Part shown: piece after piece, positions 47,378 through 56,690 of the stretch | How the letters are laid out: each line of letters opens with the position of its first letter | How positions within the stretch are numbered: the first letter of the stretch is position 1 | Assembly (NCBI RefSeq): GCF_003316845.1 | Contig: NZ_QMIK01000002.1 | Coordinates: 186,001-250,000, forward strand | Direction of reading: 5' to 3' | Length of the DNA: 64,000 nucleotides | DNA from: Cognataquiflexum aquatile | GTDB taxonomy: Bacteria; Bacteroidota; Bacteroidia; Cytophagales; Cyclobacteriaceae | The notes under the pieces: generated by a model | What the model saw: only the letters and a program-made list of their open reading frames with translations | Databases searched by the model: none | What the model was told of the DNA's origin: nothing | Translations under genes and position numbers: made by a program

Positions 47378-48021
47378 TACCACCTGTTTTTCTCCACTGT
47401 TGATTTCAATTTCTTTTTCGCTCGAGTGTTATTTATTATTTCTTCAATGTTTTCTTTAAACTTCGAAATATTGTTTAAATCAAATTTAAGAAGCTCTACT
47501 TTTTCTTTAAGTTCTTTTTGCCAATCATATTCAAATTCATTTTTTAAAACCCGAGTAAAATATTCATCAGAATTTTTCGGTTCATTATTTAGTCCGCAAA
47601 TAATTGCTCGATGATAATTTCCCCAAAGGTTGTCGCTTGTAAATTTTTGATTTATGATATTGTTTTCAGCGGTTTTCAAATCCACCATTTTCTTACGGAA
47701 TTCGAGAGTCCGTTTGAGTGCTTTTTCTACCAATAATTCTATTTCGGTTTGAAACTGTTTTCCGTTTTTAAATTCAATAAAGTCCGATTCACGATTTCCG
47801 ATATCAAATGAAAAATATTCCTTTTCGTACCAATGAAAATTTATTCCAACATTCAAACAGGTTCCTTGTCTGTCTTTAATCGGCTGAAATTCGATTATTG
47901 TTGTAAACCAATAATGGTCATCCAACCAGGTTCGAGATTGTCCTTTGCGATCAATTCCGTACTCTTTGAAAATTTCGCGAGCAACTTTGTTTATTATTCT
48001 CGAATGTTCAGGTAATGCCAT
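47377..48021 (-). CDS. Hypothetical protein, possibly DUF4304-like
   Basis: A 214-residue soluble protein: MALPEHSRIINKVAREIFKE, an alpha-beta N-terminal half with GRTWLDDHYWFTTIIEFQP-type strands, and a charged helical C-terminal half (KELKEKVELLKFDLNNISKF). The pattern is reminiscent of DUF4304, but I am not sure. Its stop codon touches the end of an intron remnant on the opposite strand. Function is unknown. Confidence 0.7.
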   Translation of the reverse strand: MALPEHSRIINKVAREIFKEYGIDRKGQSRTWLDDHYWFTTIIEFQPIKDRQGTCLNVGINFHWYEKEYFSFDIGNRESDFIEFKNGKQFQTEIELLVEKALKRTLEFRKKMVDLKTAENNIINQKFTSDNLWGNYHRAIICGLNNEPKNSDEYFTRVLKNEFEYDWQKELKEKVELLKFDLNNISKFKENIEEIINNTRAKKKLKSTVEKNRW

Positions 48022-48534
48022 CGGTTTTTTTCAAATGAGTTGTAACTTCTTTATACCCCTGATTCAGTCAGGTTTTACCCCCATTTTCTGAGGAATAACC
48101 CTGATAAATGGGTTGATTTATCAGGATTTCATTATACTGATTATTTATTTAAAGATCACCAAATGGGGATTTGATTTCCAGGCTATTCTACTTCTGGAAT
48201 TTCTTCATTTATTTCCCCCACCTTAGCGTAGTTTAGCGATCGATAGTGGACTGGGTGGGATTTTTAATTCCACCCTTTTATCTTAACCATCCACGACAGC
48301 TGTCGGGATGAAATTGGACTATTCAACCAAACTCCCAAACGGAAGGTAATTCTTGCTAATTTGAATTGCAAATTCTACTAAATAAAAAGGTGTAGATACA
48401 ATCTACACCTAGCGGAGAATTCGGAGCCGTACCCTTCATACTTTCTCCTAACTTATTAAAGATACTGATTTCATATTTACTCGGTACCGCCCGCTGTATC
48501 CAAGGTGATGTTGGCGTGTCGTGGTTTTCTCTTC
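48022..48534. other. 513-bp intergenic region with repeat copy 2
   Basis: No gene. It contains the direct repeat at 48272-48415 with the CGACAGCTGTCG palindrome (48294-48305). A further segment (48416-48534) has an open frame of 64 codons on the minus strand (48356-48550) that lies mostly in repeat sequence and is not a credible gene. Confidence 0.6.
48272..48415. repeat. Direct repeat unit, copy 2
   Basis: Matches 46842-46969 in the same orientation over about 130 bases. It differs mainly by the palindrome block at 48290-48315. Its 3' end (CTACACCTAGCGG) carries the same terminator-like hairpin at 48388-48410 with the T-run on the minus strand. Confidence 0.85.
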
Positions 48535-49131
48535 CTAGTAATGTGCCCAAATCAGTCTTATTTCAATTTTTAAAATATCTCCCAGGTTGCGTATTAGTTC
48601 ATTCTTTTGATTATCATCATAATCAGGATCAATGATTTTAAGTTGGTACTTTGAAAATCCCGCTGGCATTTCATAATTCAAGTCGTTTAGATTTGATGAT
48701 TTATGACAACAAGGAGTTTGAATAGTTAAGTCAGAAAATGAATGTTGATAGGAATTATCCATAGCTTCTTGCCAAAATTCAACTTCTATCGTTTGTCCGC
48801 AATGATTGCAAAATACCGAATCAAAATTTTCTCCTTGGTCTATGAATTCAACTTGGCTGGTTAAAATTGATCTTATCTCACTGTTCTTGTACTTAGCAAC
48901 CAAATAATTTATCGCAGCCTTCTGTTGCTCCTTTGTCGGTTCAAAATATGGATCAACAGGAATAATTTTTAATTGCTGTCCAGAGTGGGTTGCAGCTTCG
49001 GGTTGATAAATAATTTCAAATTTGTCTCCAGTCTGAATTTCTTTCATTTCGGTCAAATTATTTCTTTGTCCGCAACATACGAGAAGCGCAATAATTGTCA
49101 ATATATATAATGTCCTTGTCATTCTTTCCAT
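48535..49131 (-). CDS. Putative lipoprotein with CxxC and CC motifs
   Basis: A 198-residue protein starting at the ATG at 49131. A TTG start at 49140 would add three residues. The signal peptide ends in a lipobox-like LLVCCG, so it may be lipid-anchored. Later FCNHCG and TPCCHK give a possible zinc site, and the C-terminal half has FSKYQLKIIDPDYDDNQK. The family is not recognised. It is the first unit of the island and is followed by repeat copy 2. Confidence 0.75.
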   Translation of the reverse strand: MERMTRTLYILTIIALLVCCGQRNNLTEMKEIQTGDKFEIIYQPEAATHSGQQLKIIPVDPYFEPTKEQQKAAINYLVAKYKNSEIRSILTSQVEFIDQGENFDSVFCNHCGQTIEVEFWQEAMDNSYQHSFSDLTIQTPCCHKSSNLNDLNYEMPAGFSKYQLKIIDPDYDDNQKNELIRNLGDILKIEIRLIWAHY

Positions 49132-49249
49132 GCACGCCAACTTACTTATATATATACCAAAAGCTTACATATCCCGCCAAAATGGAAGGGTTGATATACC
49201 TCTTGCTGTTCAATTAAAGATCTTTCAATCGGGACTTTACTAGGTTTCC

Positions 49250-50548
49250 TCAAATAAAATCCACCAATCCTTCCAACTTCATGCCTCTGCTTCCTTTGAT
49301 CAGGATCAGGTAATCTTCGAGCTTGGAGTCCTGCAGCCAGTTTCTGAAAGAAAAAGGATCGGGGAAGTACAGGGCAGAGATCGGAGCCTTTGGTAGCGCC
49401 GCCTGCACATGCTTGCCGGTAAAGCAGATCTTGTCAAACTTGTATTGGCTAACCCATTCCCCGAGTTTTTGGTGTTCCGGTTCGGTATGTTCCCCCAACT
49501 CATACATATCGCCGAGGATGATCATTTTATGCTTTTTACCGCTCATTTCCCCAAAAGTCTTGATCGCCACTTCCATGCTGGAAGGGTTGGCGTTGTAGGC
49601 ATCGAGGATGATGAGGTTGCTTCTTTTTTCGATCAGTTGGGAGCGCATATTGGAAGGTTGGTATGAAACGATGCCTGCCACAGCTTGATCCATCGGCACG
49701 CCAAAGTACTTTCCAAGAGTCAGGGCAGTCGCGATATTTCCAAAATTATACGCTCCGATCAGTGCGGAAAGGTGGATTTTATCCTCTCCTTCCACCCGGA
49801 ATCTTACAAAAGGATCGGCCCCTTCGAATGTCACTTCACAAAAATCTCCTTTGGCCGGATAAAGAATCGGATTCTCAAACCGCTTGGCCATGTTGGAAAG
49901 GATCGGGTCTTGGCTGTTGATGAAAACGGTTCCTTTGTTTTCTCTCAGGTGCTGGAAAAGCTCGGTTTTGGTTTTGAGCACGCCTTCCGGACCGCCCATT
50001 CCCTCGAGATGCGCTTTGCCGATATTGGTGATAAATCCATGGGTCGGTTCGGCGATATCGCAAAGTTCCTTGATGTCGCCCTGCTTGTTGGCGCCCATTT
50101 CTATAATCGCGATTTCGGTATCGGGGGTGATGGCGAGCAAAGTCAGGGGCACACCGATGTGGTTATTGAGGTTGCCGACGGTGGCGGAGGTTTTGAATTT
50201 TTGCTTCAGGACGGCATGCAGGAGTTCTTTGGAAGTAGTCTTTCCATTGCTTCCGGTCAGTCCGATGATCGGAATCTGGAGTTGATGCCGGTGGTAGTTG
50301 GCCAGTTTTTGCAAAGCCAATAAAACATCGTCTACCAAAAAGTACCTCGGATCTCCATCCGGAATTACCCTTTGCTCATCGACTACCACCAAGCTTGCGC
50401 CGGATTCCAAAGCCTTTGGAGCAAAGTCGTTGGCATTGAAGTTTGGACCTTTCAGTGCAAAAAAGATATTGCCTTGGCCGATCTTTCTTGTGTCTGTGCT
50501 TACACCTGTGGATTGTAGAAAATGGGTATAAAGGGATTCGATGCTCAT
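49250..50548 (-). CDS. murF: UDP-N-acetylmuramoyl-tripeptide--D-alanyl-D-alanine ligase
   Basis: A 432-residue MurF, which adds D-Ala-D-Ala to UDP-MurNAc-tripeptide in peptidoglycan synthesis. Three domains are visible: N-terminal (STDTRKIGQGNIFFALKG), central ATPase with GLTGSNGKTTSKELL, the NNHIGVPLT segment and NIGKAHLEG, and C-terminal DAYNANPSSMEVAI and ILGDMYELG. It is separate from the usual mur cluster. Confidence 0.96.
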   Translation of the reverse strand: MSIESLYTHFLQSTGVSTDTRKIGQGNIFFALKGPNFNANDFAPKALESGASLVVVDEQRVIPDGDPRYFLVDDVLLALQKLANYHRHQLQIPIIGLTGSNGKTTSKELLHAVLKQKFKTSATVGNLNNHIGVPLTLLAITPDTEIAIIEMGANKQGDIKELCDIAEPTHGFITNIGKAHLEGMGGPEGVLKTKTELFQHLRENKGTVFINSQDPILSNMAKRFENPILYPAKGDFCEVTFEGADPFVRFRVEGEDKIHLSALIGAYNFGNIATALTLGKYFGVPMDQAVAGIVSYQPSNMRSQLIEKRSNLIILDAYNANPSSMEVAIKTFGEMSGKKHKMIILGDMYELGEHTEPEHQKLGEWVSQYKFDKICFTGKHVQAALPKAPISALYFPDPFSFRNWLQDSKLEDYLILIKGSRGMKLEGLVDFI

Positions 50549-50729
50549 AAATATTTTTGTATGGCTAAAATTATATGATTATCCGGTATGTTGCCAGTAA
50601 AGTCGTTTTAAGTTAAAAAGTCCATAGACCATAGACCATAGTAGCATCTTTGGGGTATTCGTCATCCTCAGTCTCAAACATTTTCAAAAAACATTCAGAA
50701 AAGGAATGGCATTGAAACTATTTTATCTC

Positions 50730-50854
50730 GGCCTCGACAAGCTCGGCCACCGATGTTGTTCTTGGGAGAAGGGGAGGAGGAAAAAGCGGCTGCGCCGCTT
50801 TTTCCTCCTCCCCCTCCAAACGCCGAATCTCCGGTCCCTGAGCTTGTCGAAGGG
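50730..50854. repeat. Composite inverted repeat with a 20-bp perfect stem
   Basis: GGGGAGGAGGAAAAAGCGGC (50771-50790) and its exact reverse complement at 50794-50813 flank a three-base loop. Outside lie near-mirrored strings: GGCCTCGACAAGCTCGGCC (50730-50748) and CCCTGAGCTTGTCGAAGGG (50836-50854). Confidence 0.88.
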
Positions 50855-50988
50855 TAAATTACTATTATGTCATTGGTAGTTGTTAAAATTGGCATTTACA
50901 GAAAAGAGAATGAAGGAGGAATAACCGTCATCCTGAACCGTAGCTTGCGGAGGTGAAGGATATCAAAATTCAATATAAGAGATCTTTC

Positions 50989-51007
50989 TCCCGTACAGCT
51001 GTCGGGA
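50989..51007. repeat. Near-palindrome related to 32871-32888
   Basis: TCCCGTACAGCTGTCGGGA; one extra base breaks perfect symmetry around the CAGCTG core. Confidence 0.55.
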
Positions 51008-51152
51008 TCGTACCTCGGATTCAAGATGACGAGACACCAATCGGCAATCCATTCCTATCACGTTTAATCTCGCAATATCAAATTAAAGGAATCCCAAACA
51101 TCTTATATCAAATTCATTCGTTTAATTTTAGGGCTTATACGTTTCCGTTTTG

Positions 51153-53264
51153 ATGAGATATTTAATTCTGATTTTGTTTTTTTCGACCTTCACCTTGGCA
51201 GTGGGGCAACAGACTTTTTCTTTTGACCAAAGCAAAAAAATAAGTCAAAATGGGATTGAAATCCTGCTTCCTTTTGCAGTAGGGATCAATGCTTCCCAAT
51301 ACCAGAGAATGGATGCCAACGCAGACGGAGAGGAAGAATGGGTCGTTTGGGATATCAATGCAAGAAGGGTTTTGGTTTTTGAAGAAACCGGCAGGGAGTT
51401 CAAATACCTTCCCGAAATGAGCTATTTTTTCCCCAATGACATCAACGGGTTTTTGATTTTGGAAGATTTCAATCTGGATGGTAAAAAGGATTTGTTTACA
51501 AGTTCGCCATTTGGCATCAAGGCTTATAAAAATATCAGTAACTCGGGAGATTCATTTCCAAAGTGGGAAGTCGCCCAAAACTTCCTCCGATTGGAAAACG
51601 GCTCCAACCTCACCGCCAATAACCTAGACATTCCCATGGTCCTGGACATTGACGGCGACGGGGATCTGGATATAGCCTCCTTCAATTTGGGAGACTATGT
51701 AGACTTTTACCTCAATACAAGTGTGGAAAGAAAAGGAACTGCAGACATCGACGCTTTTGCTTTTCCCGAACCTTGGTGGGGCAGGTTTGAATTTTGCGGT
51801 TGTGGGACTTTCAGTTTTGGAATAACTTGTGAAGGACTTCCCATGGGAAGGTTGGCAGATGCCGGACCCGAAAACCGGATCCTGCATACCGGCGGACATT
51901 CTGTTTTGTATTCAGACTTTGATAATGATGGGGTGAGGGATTTGCTTTTGGGAAGGGATGAATGCAATACGCTTTATTTTTTGCCAAACAAAGGAACAGA
52001 CCGGCAGCCATTGTTTGATGCTTTTTCTCAGGATGTTCCGGGGTTTGGGACTTTGCCGGAATTTCCTATCTACCATGCTGCTTACCTTTGGCAAAATAGC
52101 CTGATTGTGAGTAGCAATTCCTCAGCTTCATCGGGAGTATTCAAATCCGATTTTACTGAGAATGTATTTGAAATATCTAAAGGAAGCTCCGGATTGCCTA
52201 CCAAAAGACCTTTTTTGCAGTCGGACATGTTGGATTTGGGAGAAAACTCCAGGCCTTTTTTCAAAGGGCTGACCACCTCGGGGGAATTGGTAGTCACGGC
52301 CAATTCACTTTCAGATGGCAAAGTATTGGGCATGGCGTACCGCTATGCCATCAACGGTGAAGAATGGGAATTGGTGGAAAGTGATTACTTGGATCTTTTT
52401 GCATTGGACTTTACCGACCTTCAATATTTTGAATATCTCAATTTCGGCAACCAACAAACCTTTTGGATCAGCGGGGTGGATACGGTCAACAATGCTTTGC
52501 AGCGCAGGATATTTTTTGGGACAAATCAGGATTTTACTCAGATGCAGGAGGTTTTGATTCCCGGAACTGTTTTTCGTCCTTTGGACCATATCGAGATTTT
52601 TGCGTATGAAAAAAAGGATTACCTGCTCTTGGCCCGGCAAACAGGAGAGTTGCTGCTTTATTCTGTTGATTTCACCGCTTCAGCGGTTCTTACTCTTGTT
52701 GAGGGTAATTTTTTGGGTTTTTCTGATAATCCCGGTTCCAGAAATCTCAGTGTCCATGCGATACCTGGACAAAAACCCTCCCTGTATGCCGTGGACCAAA
52801 GGGGAATTTTATTTTACATCTCCGATTTTATGAACCAAAGCGAAAGGGAAACTGTCCAGGTAATGCTGCCTGAAAACCAGACCTCACAAACCAAATTTGG
52901 AAGAAACACTTGGATCACCTCAATGGCAAAACCATTTTCGGAAGAAAGGGATTTATTGTTGGGCAATACAGCAGGAGGATTGGAGTATCTGGAATTTCGG
53001 GGTGAAGGCACCTTGCCGGGAGATGGAGAATTTTTGGCTAAAATCTACCCAAATCCCAACAATGGATTTTTTAAGGTTTTGGTATCCCAATCCGGTACCG
53101 GAAGAATTGTCAACAGTTTGGGACAAATCATGGCAGAGGATATCTCGATTCCCGCAAATGTTGAACTTGAAATCCAATTGCCTTCTGCCGCGCCAGGTTT
53201 GTACATTTTCCAATTTACCAATTCCGAAGGCCTGAGCATCAGCAGGAAAATTGTGGTGATATGA
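51153..53264 (+). CDS. Secreted FG-GAP repeat protein with T9SS sorting domain
   Basis: A 703-residue protein with a signal peptide (to AVGQ). FG-GAP-type calcium loops occur in series: DANADGEE, DFNLDGKKD, DIDGDGDLD, DFDNDGVRD. The C-terminal about 75 residues form a type IX secretion sorting domain: KIYPNPNNGFFKVLV, GLYIFQFTNSEG, ISRKIVVI. It is probably exported by T9SS and attached to or released from the surface. Function and binding partner are unknown. ATG at 51153 is preferred over TTG at 51150. Confidence 0.93.
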   Translation: MRYLILILFFSTFTLAVGQQTFSFDQSKKISQNGIEILLPFAVGINASQYQRMDANADGEEEWVVWDINARRVLVFEETGREFKYLPEMSYFFPNDINGFLILEDFNLDGKKDLFTSSPFGIKAYKNISNSGDSFPKWEVAQNFLRLENGSNLTANNLDIPMVLDIDGDGDLDIASFNLGDYVDFYLNTSVERKGTADIDAFAFPEPWWGRFEFCGCGTFSFGITCEGLPMGRLADAGPENRILHTGGHSVLYSDFDNDGVRDLLLGRDECNTLYFLPNKGTDRQPLFDAFSQDVPGFGTLPEFPIYHAAYLWQNSLIVSSNSSASSGVFKSDFTENVFEISKGSSGLPTKRPFLQSDMLDLGENSRPFFKGLTTSGELVVTANSLSDGKVLGMAYRYAINGEEWELVESDYLDLFALDFTDLQYFEYLNFGNQQTFWISGVDTVNNALQRRIFFGTNQDFTQMQEVLIPGTVFRPLDHIEIFAYEKKDYLLLARQTGELLLYSVDFTASAVLTLVEGNFLGFSDNPGSRNLSVHAIPGQKPSLYAVDQRGILFYISDFMNQSERETVQVMLPENQTSQTKFGRNTWITSMAKPFSEERDLLLGNTAGGLEYLEFRGEGTLPGDGEFLAKIYPNPNNGFFKVLVSQSGTGRIVNSLGQIMAEDISIPANVELEIQLPSAAPGLYIFQFTNSEGLSISRKIVVI

Positions 53265-53266
53265 TA

Positions 53267-55168
53267 CTAAGGAAGTTCTTTTTCTTCCAAAATCATTTCA
53301 GGAAAAATCGGTAACGGCAAAGAAAGTATAAAAGTGCTGCCCTGACGGTCCGGAAGTGTGTCAAGCTCCCATACTGCATTGATACGCTGCAATCGGGATT
53401 GGATATTTCTCCAACCGTTTCCTTTTCCGTCATCCAAGATGGACGCGTCAAAACCCATTCCGTCATCTTCGATGACAATGCTTACCTCATCTTCATGCCT
53501 GACCATTTGGATAATAATGGAGGTCGCCTCAGCATATTTGACCACATTATTGACCCATTCCTGGATTACCCGATACAGGGAAATTTCCTGGGTTTCAGTA
53601 AGTCTTTGTTCCATCCCATGTGAATCGACAGAAATCTGGATAAAACCACTTGCATTGATCCTTCCCGAAAACTCCATTACCGCCTCTTTCAATCCGGATT
53701 GAATCAGGGTCGCAGGCATCAGGTTAAAGGAAATATTCCGGATCTCGGTGTGCATTTCCTTCAATATTGTTTCTGTCCGTTCCTCAGGATTTATTTTTCC
53801 GTTTGGTTCTTTTTCCATCTTGAGTTGCTGGATATTGAGCTGAAGGGCGGAGATCAATTGGCCAAACCCGTCATGAAGGTCTTGGGCAAAGCGTTTTCTC
53901 TCCGTTTCTTGGGATTCCAGGGCAGCGTTTAAATAAGCTTCTTTGACGCTGATTTCCTTTTCTTTTTCAAGGATTTCCTGTTTTTTCTGAAACCTGTTTT
54001 TATTGAGAAAATGTACCGCCACCAATAAACCAATGATGATCAAAAGCAAAATGACGAAAATGAAAACCCGCTGAAGGCGCTGTTCTTTTTCTTTTAATTC
54101 AAGTTCACTTTCTTTGATTTGTTGGTCTTTGAGCGCGGTTTGGAATTTGGTCTCAAGGTCTTTGGCGACTTTGGCCCGATCTGCCGCAAACAAGGAATCT
54201 TTGATGGTGATCAGATTTTCCATGCTTTTTAAGGCTTCCGCATAATTCCCGGTTGCTTTATGGATTTTGGCCTGCTCATCGTAAATCCAGGTGTAGAGTT
54301 CGGCATATTGGGATTTTTCGGTGTAGCGTATTCCCGAATCCAACAATGCCAATGCTTCCCCGTAATTTTTGGCAACATTTTCCGTCATCCCTGAATTGAT
54401 AAAGATAACGGCTTTTGCATAGTCATTGTCAGTTTTCTCATACAGTTTCATCCCTGCCCTGTTGTATATTCTGGACTTTTCGATATCGCCTTTCAGCAAA
54501 TAGCCATAACCTATATTGACAATGGTGGGAGAAACATCCATCGAATCCAAAGGAGGGACAAACTCCATGACCCTGTTGTAATAAAAAAGGGTACTGTCAG
54601 GAAGGTTCATTTCACTGAAAGCTGCCCCAATGATATTTAGCGCTCCTGTTTTAAAGGCAGGAAAAGTATCTATTTCATTCTCGACGGCTTCAAAAGCTTT
54701 CTTTCCATAGAATACTGCTTTGTCATAATCATGAAACAGACGGTGGACTTGGGACAATGCCCTATAAGTGTCGCTGATCAGTTCAGCACGCTTGGTGGGT
54801 AAGATCACTTCAAGTTCCTGAAGGTAATATTGGATCGCTTGGTCATACAGTCCGGAAGTCTCATAGTAGTAGCCTATTCTATCGAACACTTCAGATTTTC
54901 TCACTTTATCAGAAGAAGAGTCTAAAAGTGGGATCAATTCCTTCTCTACCAAAAGCATGGAATCACGTGCCTTCAAGTCACTGTAATACTGGTGAAGTGC
55001 AAAAAGATAAAGCACATTGTCATTAGGGGTTTTGACCTTTTCTTTTGCTTTCAAAAAATACCTTTGGTTGTTACCCTTTGAATTTACCCCACTATCCAAA
55101 AGCGCCGCAAGTTCTTGGGCATTTGCTGACAAAGAAAAGAGAAGAAAAATGACCGGTAAATATTTCAT
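53267..55168 (-). CDS. TPR-containing sensor histidine kinase
   Basis: A 633-residue histidine kinase. A signal peptide (LSANAQE) precedes a periplasmic TPR-like helical region (about 30-360). One membrane helix (about 375-400, VFIFVILLLIIIGLLVAV) follows, then a HisKA_3 H-box ERKRFAQDLHDGFGQL with the phosphoaccepting His, and a HATPase_c domain with VIEDDGMGFD and GNGWRNIQSRL. This class pairs with LuxR/NarL-type regulators, but none lies in this window. The start at 55168 is preferred over 55189. Confidence 0.94.
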   Translation of the reverse strand: MKYLPVIFLLFSLSANAQELAALLDSGVNSKGNNQRYFLKAKEKVKTPNDNVLYLFALHQYYSDLKARDSMLLVEKELIPLLDSSSDKVRKSEVFDRIGYYYETSGLYDQAIQYYLQELEVILPTKRAELISDTYRALSQVHRLFHDYDKAVFYGKKAFEAVENEIDTFPAFKTGALNIIGAAFSEMNLPDSTLFYYNRVMEFVPPLDSMDVSPTIVNIGYGYLLKGDIEKSRIYNRAGMKLYEKTDNDYAKAVIFINSGMTENVAKNYGEALALLDSGIRYTEKSQYAELYTWIYDEQAKIHKATGNYAEALKSMENLITIKDSLFAADRAKVAKDLETKFQTALKDQQIKESELELKEKEQRLQRVFIFVILLLIIIGLLVAVHFLNKNRFQKKQEILEKEKEISVKEAYLNAALESQETERKRFAQDLHDGFGQLISALQLNIQQLKMEKEPNGKINPEERTETILKEMHTEIRNISFNLMPATLIQSGLKEAVMEFSGRINASGFIQISVDSHGMEQRLTETQEISLYRVIQEWVNNVVKYAEATSIIIQMVRHEDEVSIVIEDDGMGFDASILDDGKGNGWRNIQSRLQRINAVWELDTLPDRQGSTFILSLPLPIFPEMILEEKELP

Positions 55169-55303
55169 GGGTGATCTGACTGAGAGCAATATACAGATGG
55201 AAAATAGAATAAATTATTCTATTTGAATGGATTATATCCATAAAAATGTAAAAAATTAGCTCCAAGACTTCTTCAGCCTTGATTGAAAAAATCATCTATC
55301 TGA

Positions 55304-56125
55304 TCAATAGCTTTCCTCCTTGGTAGGAAAATCTCTTGATTTTACGTCACTGATATAATCTTGTACAGCCTTGGTCATGATAGACTGCAAATTGGCGTAT
55401 TGTCTCAGAAATCTTGGTTTGAATTCCTGATTGATGCCAAGCATGTCATGGACTACCAAAACCTGTCCATCCACATCCGGTCCTGCACCGATTCCAATGA
55501 CGGGAATGCTGACCGTTTCGGCAACTATTTTGGCCAAAGACGCGGGGATTTTTTCTAAAACAATCGCAAAGCAGCCACAGGCTTCCAGCAATTTGGCATC
55601 TTCAATCAACTTATTTGCTTCCTCTTCTTCCTTGGCCCTGACGGTGTATGTCCCAAATTTGTATATCGACTGCGGAGTCAGTCCCAAATGTCCCATGACG
55701 GGAACTCCGGCACTGAGAATCCTGACAACAGATTCTTTGATTTCGGCCCCGCCCTCCACTTTGATGGCATGTGCCCCGGATTCCTTCATGATCCTGATGG
55801 CGGATCTCAAGGCTTCCGAGCTGTTGCCCTGATAAGATCCAAAAGGGATATCCACTACGACAAATGCACGGGAAACTGCCCTTACCACAGAAGTCGCATG
55901 ATAGATCATCTGATCCAAAGTAATCGGAAGGGTAGTCTCATGCCCGGCCATGACATTGGATGCGGAGTCACCGACCAAGATGATGTCTATCCCTGCGCCG
56001 TCCACGATGCCTGCCATCGAAAAATCATAGGCCGTCAACATGGATATTTTTTCTCCACGGGCCTTCATTTCCTGAAGGATATGGGTGGTGATTCTTTTGA
56101 TATTGGAGGAGTTGTGGACAGACAT
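55304..56125 (-). CDS. panB: 3-methyl-2-oxobutanoate hydroxymethyltransferase
   Basis: A 273-residue PanB, first committed enzyme of pantothenate synthesis, transferring a hydroxymethyl group from methylene-THF to ketoisovalerate. [46 protein letters not shown] and [19 protein letters not shown] are all standard. The gene starts six bases after the phosphoribosyltransferase stop, forming an operon. Confidence 0.97.
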   Translation of the reverse strand: MSVHNSSNIKRITTHILQEMKARGEKISMLTAYDFSMAGIVDGAGIDIILVGDSASNVMAGHETTLPITLDQMIYHATSVVRAVSRAFVVVDIPFGSYQGNSSEALRSAIRIMKESGAHAIKVEGGAEIKESVVRILSAGVPVMGHLGLTPQSIYKFGTYTVRAKEEEEANKLIEDAKLLEACGCFAIVLEKIPASLAKIVAETVSIPVIGIGAGPDVDGQVLVVHDMLGINQEFKPRFLRQYANLQSIMTKAVQDYISDVKSRDFPTKEESY

Positions 56126-56131
56126 GGAGGA

Positions 56132-56635
56132 TCAATGTAGGTGGACAGTGTGGTTTTGAGAAGATAAATCGACGGTAATATGCTCGCTGAGTGTGGTCGC
56201 CAATTCCAATCCCGTGTAATCCGGAGATACCGGAAACAGTTTGTGGCTTCTGTTGACTAGGACAGCGACTTCTATTTTTTTGATCGAAGATTTGAGAAAC
56301 GGCAACAAGGCGTAGACTAATGTTTTACCGGTGTTGAGGACATCATCCACGACCACCACACATTTATTTGACAGGTCTATTTTTTCAGACAGCAATACAT
56401 CTCCCCTGTTTACATCCGATTTGTCCAGGATGATTTCAAGCACAGTCACCTGCAAAGGAGATATTTCTTTCAGTGCTCCGGCAAGGGATTCAGCCAACTG
56501 ATGGCCCATTCCTGTAATCCCGGCAAAAACAATACTGGATTCGGAAGCATTGCGCTCATAGATTTCATAAGCCATGCGGGTGATTTTCTGACTGATCTGA
56601 CGGTGGTTCAGTACCAAAGTCTTGGTCTTGTTCAT
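56132..56635 (-). CDS. PyrR-like phosphoribosyltransferase family protein
   Basis: A 167-residue type I phosphoribosyltransferase. CVVVVDDVLNTGKTLVYAL is the PRPP-binding loop, and QISQKITRMAYEIYERN resembles the N-terminus of PyrR. In other bacteria PyrR regulates pyrimidine genes and has uracil phosphoribosyltransferase activity; here it precedes panB, so either a salvage or a regulatory role is possible. Confidence 0.88.
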   Translation of the reverse strand: MNKTKTLVLNHRQISQKITRMAYEIYERNASESSIVFAGITGMGHQLAESLAGALKEISPLQVTVLEIILDKSDVNRGDVLLSEKIDLSNKCVVVVDDVLNTGKTLVYALLPFLKSSIKKIEVAVLVNRSHKLFPVSPDYTGLELATTLSEHITVDLSSQNHTVHLH

Positions 56636-56690
56636 GGGGTTGTCATTGAAAAACGAAAATTAAAGCAATTGGCGGTGGTTTCAAAGGTTT

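Larger units (their letters stand above)
50549..51152. other. 604-bp repeat-rich intergenic region
   Basis: No credible gene. It holds a triplicated CCATAGA string near 50620-50641, a composite inverted repeat at 50730-50854 with a 20-base perfect stem, a GC-rich segment resembling other dispersed strings (GTCATCCTGAACCGTAGCTT at about 50928-50947), and the partial palindrome at 50989-51007. A 66-codon open frame at 50953-51153 is judged to be noise. Confidence 0.6.

Noticed and set aside
48356-48550. 64-codon frame on the minus strand between the lipoprotein gene and repeat copy 2
   Set aside because: It overlaps repeat sequence and reads through the terminator-like hairpin; no protein family match.
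45475-49249. Integron with attC sites
   Set aside because: No integrase gene and no clear attC R'' and R' core sites could be found. Only the cassette-like layout is supported.
49685-50323. 212-codon open frame on the plus strand inside murF
   Set aside because: Antisense to a complete murF; composition is a shadow of the coding strand.
50953-51153. 66-codon frame in the repeat-rich gap
   Set aside because: It starts within dispersed repeat sequence and has no conserved feature.
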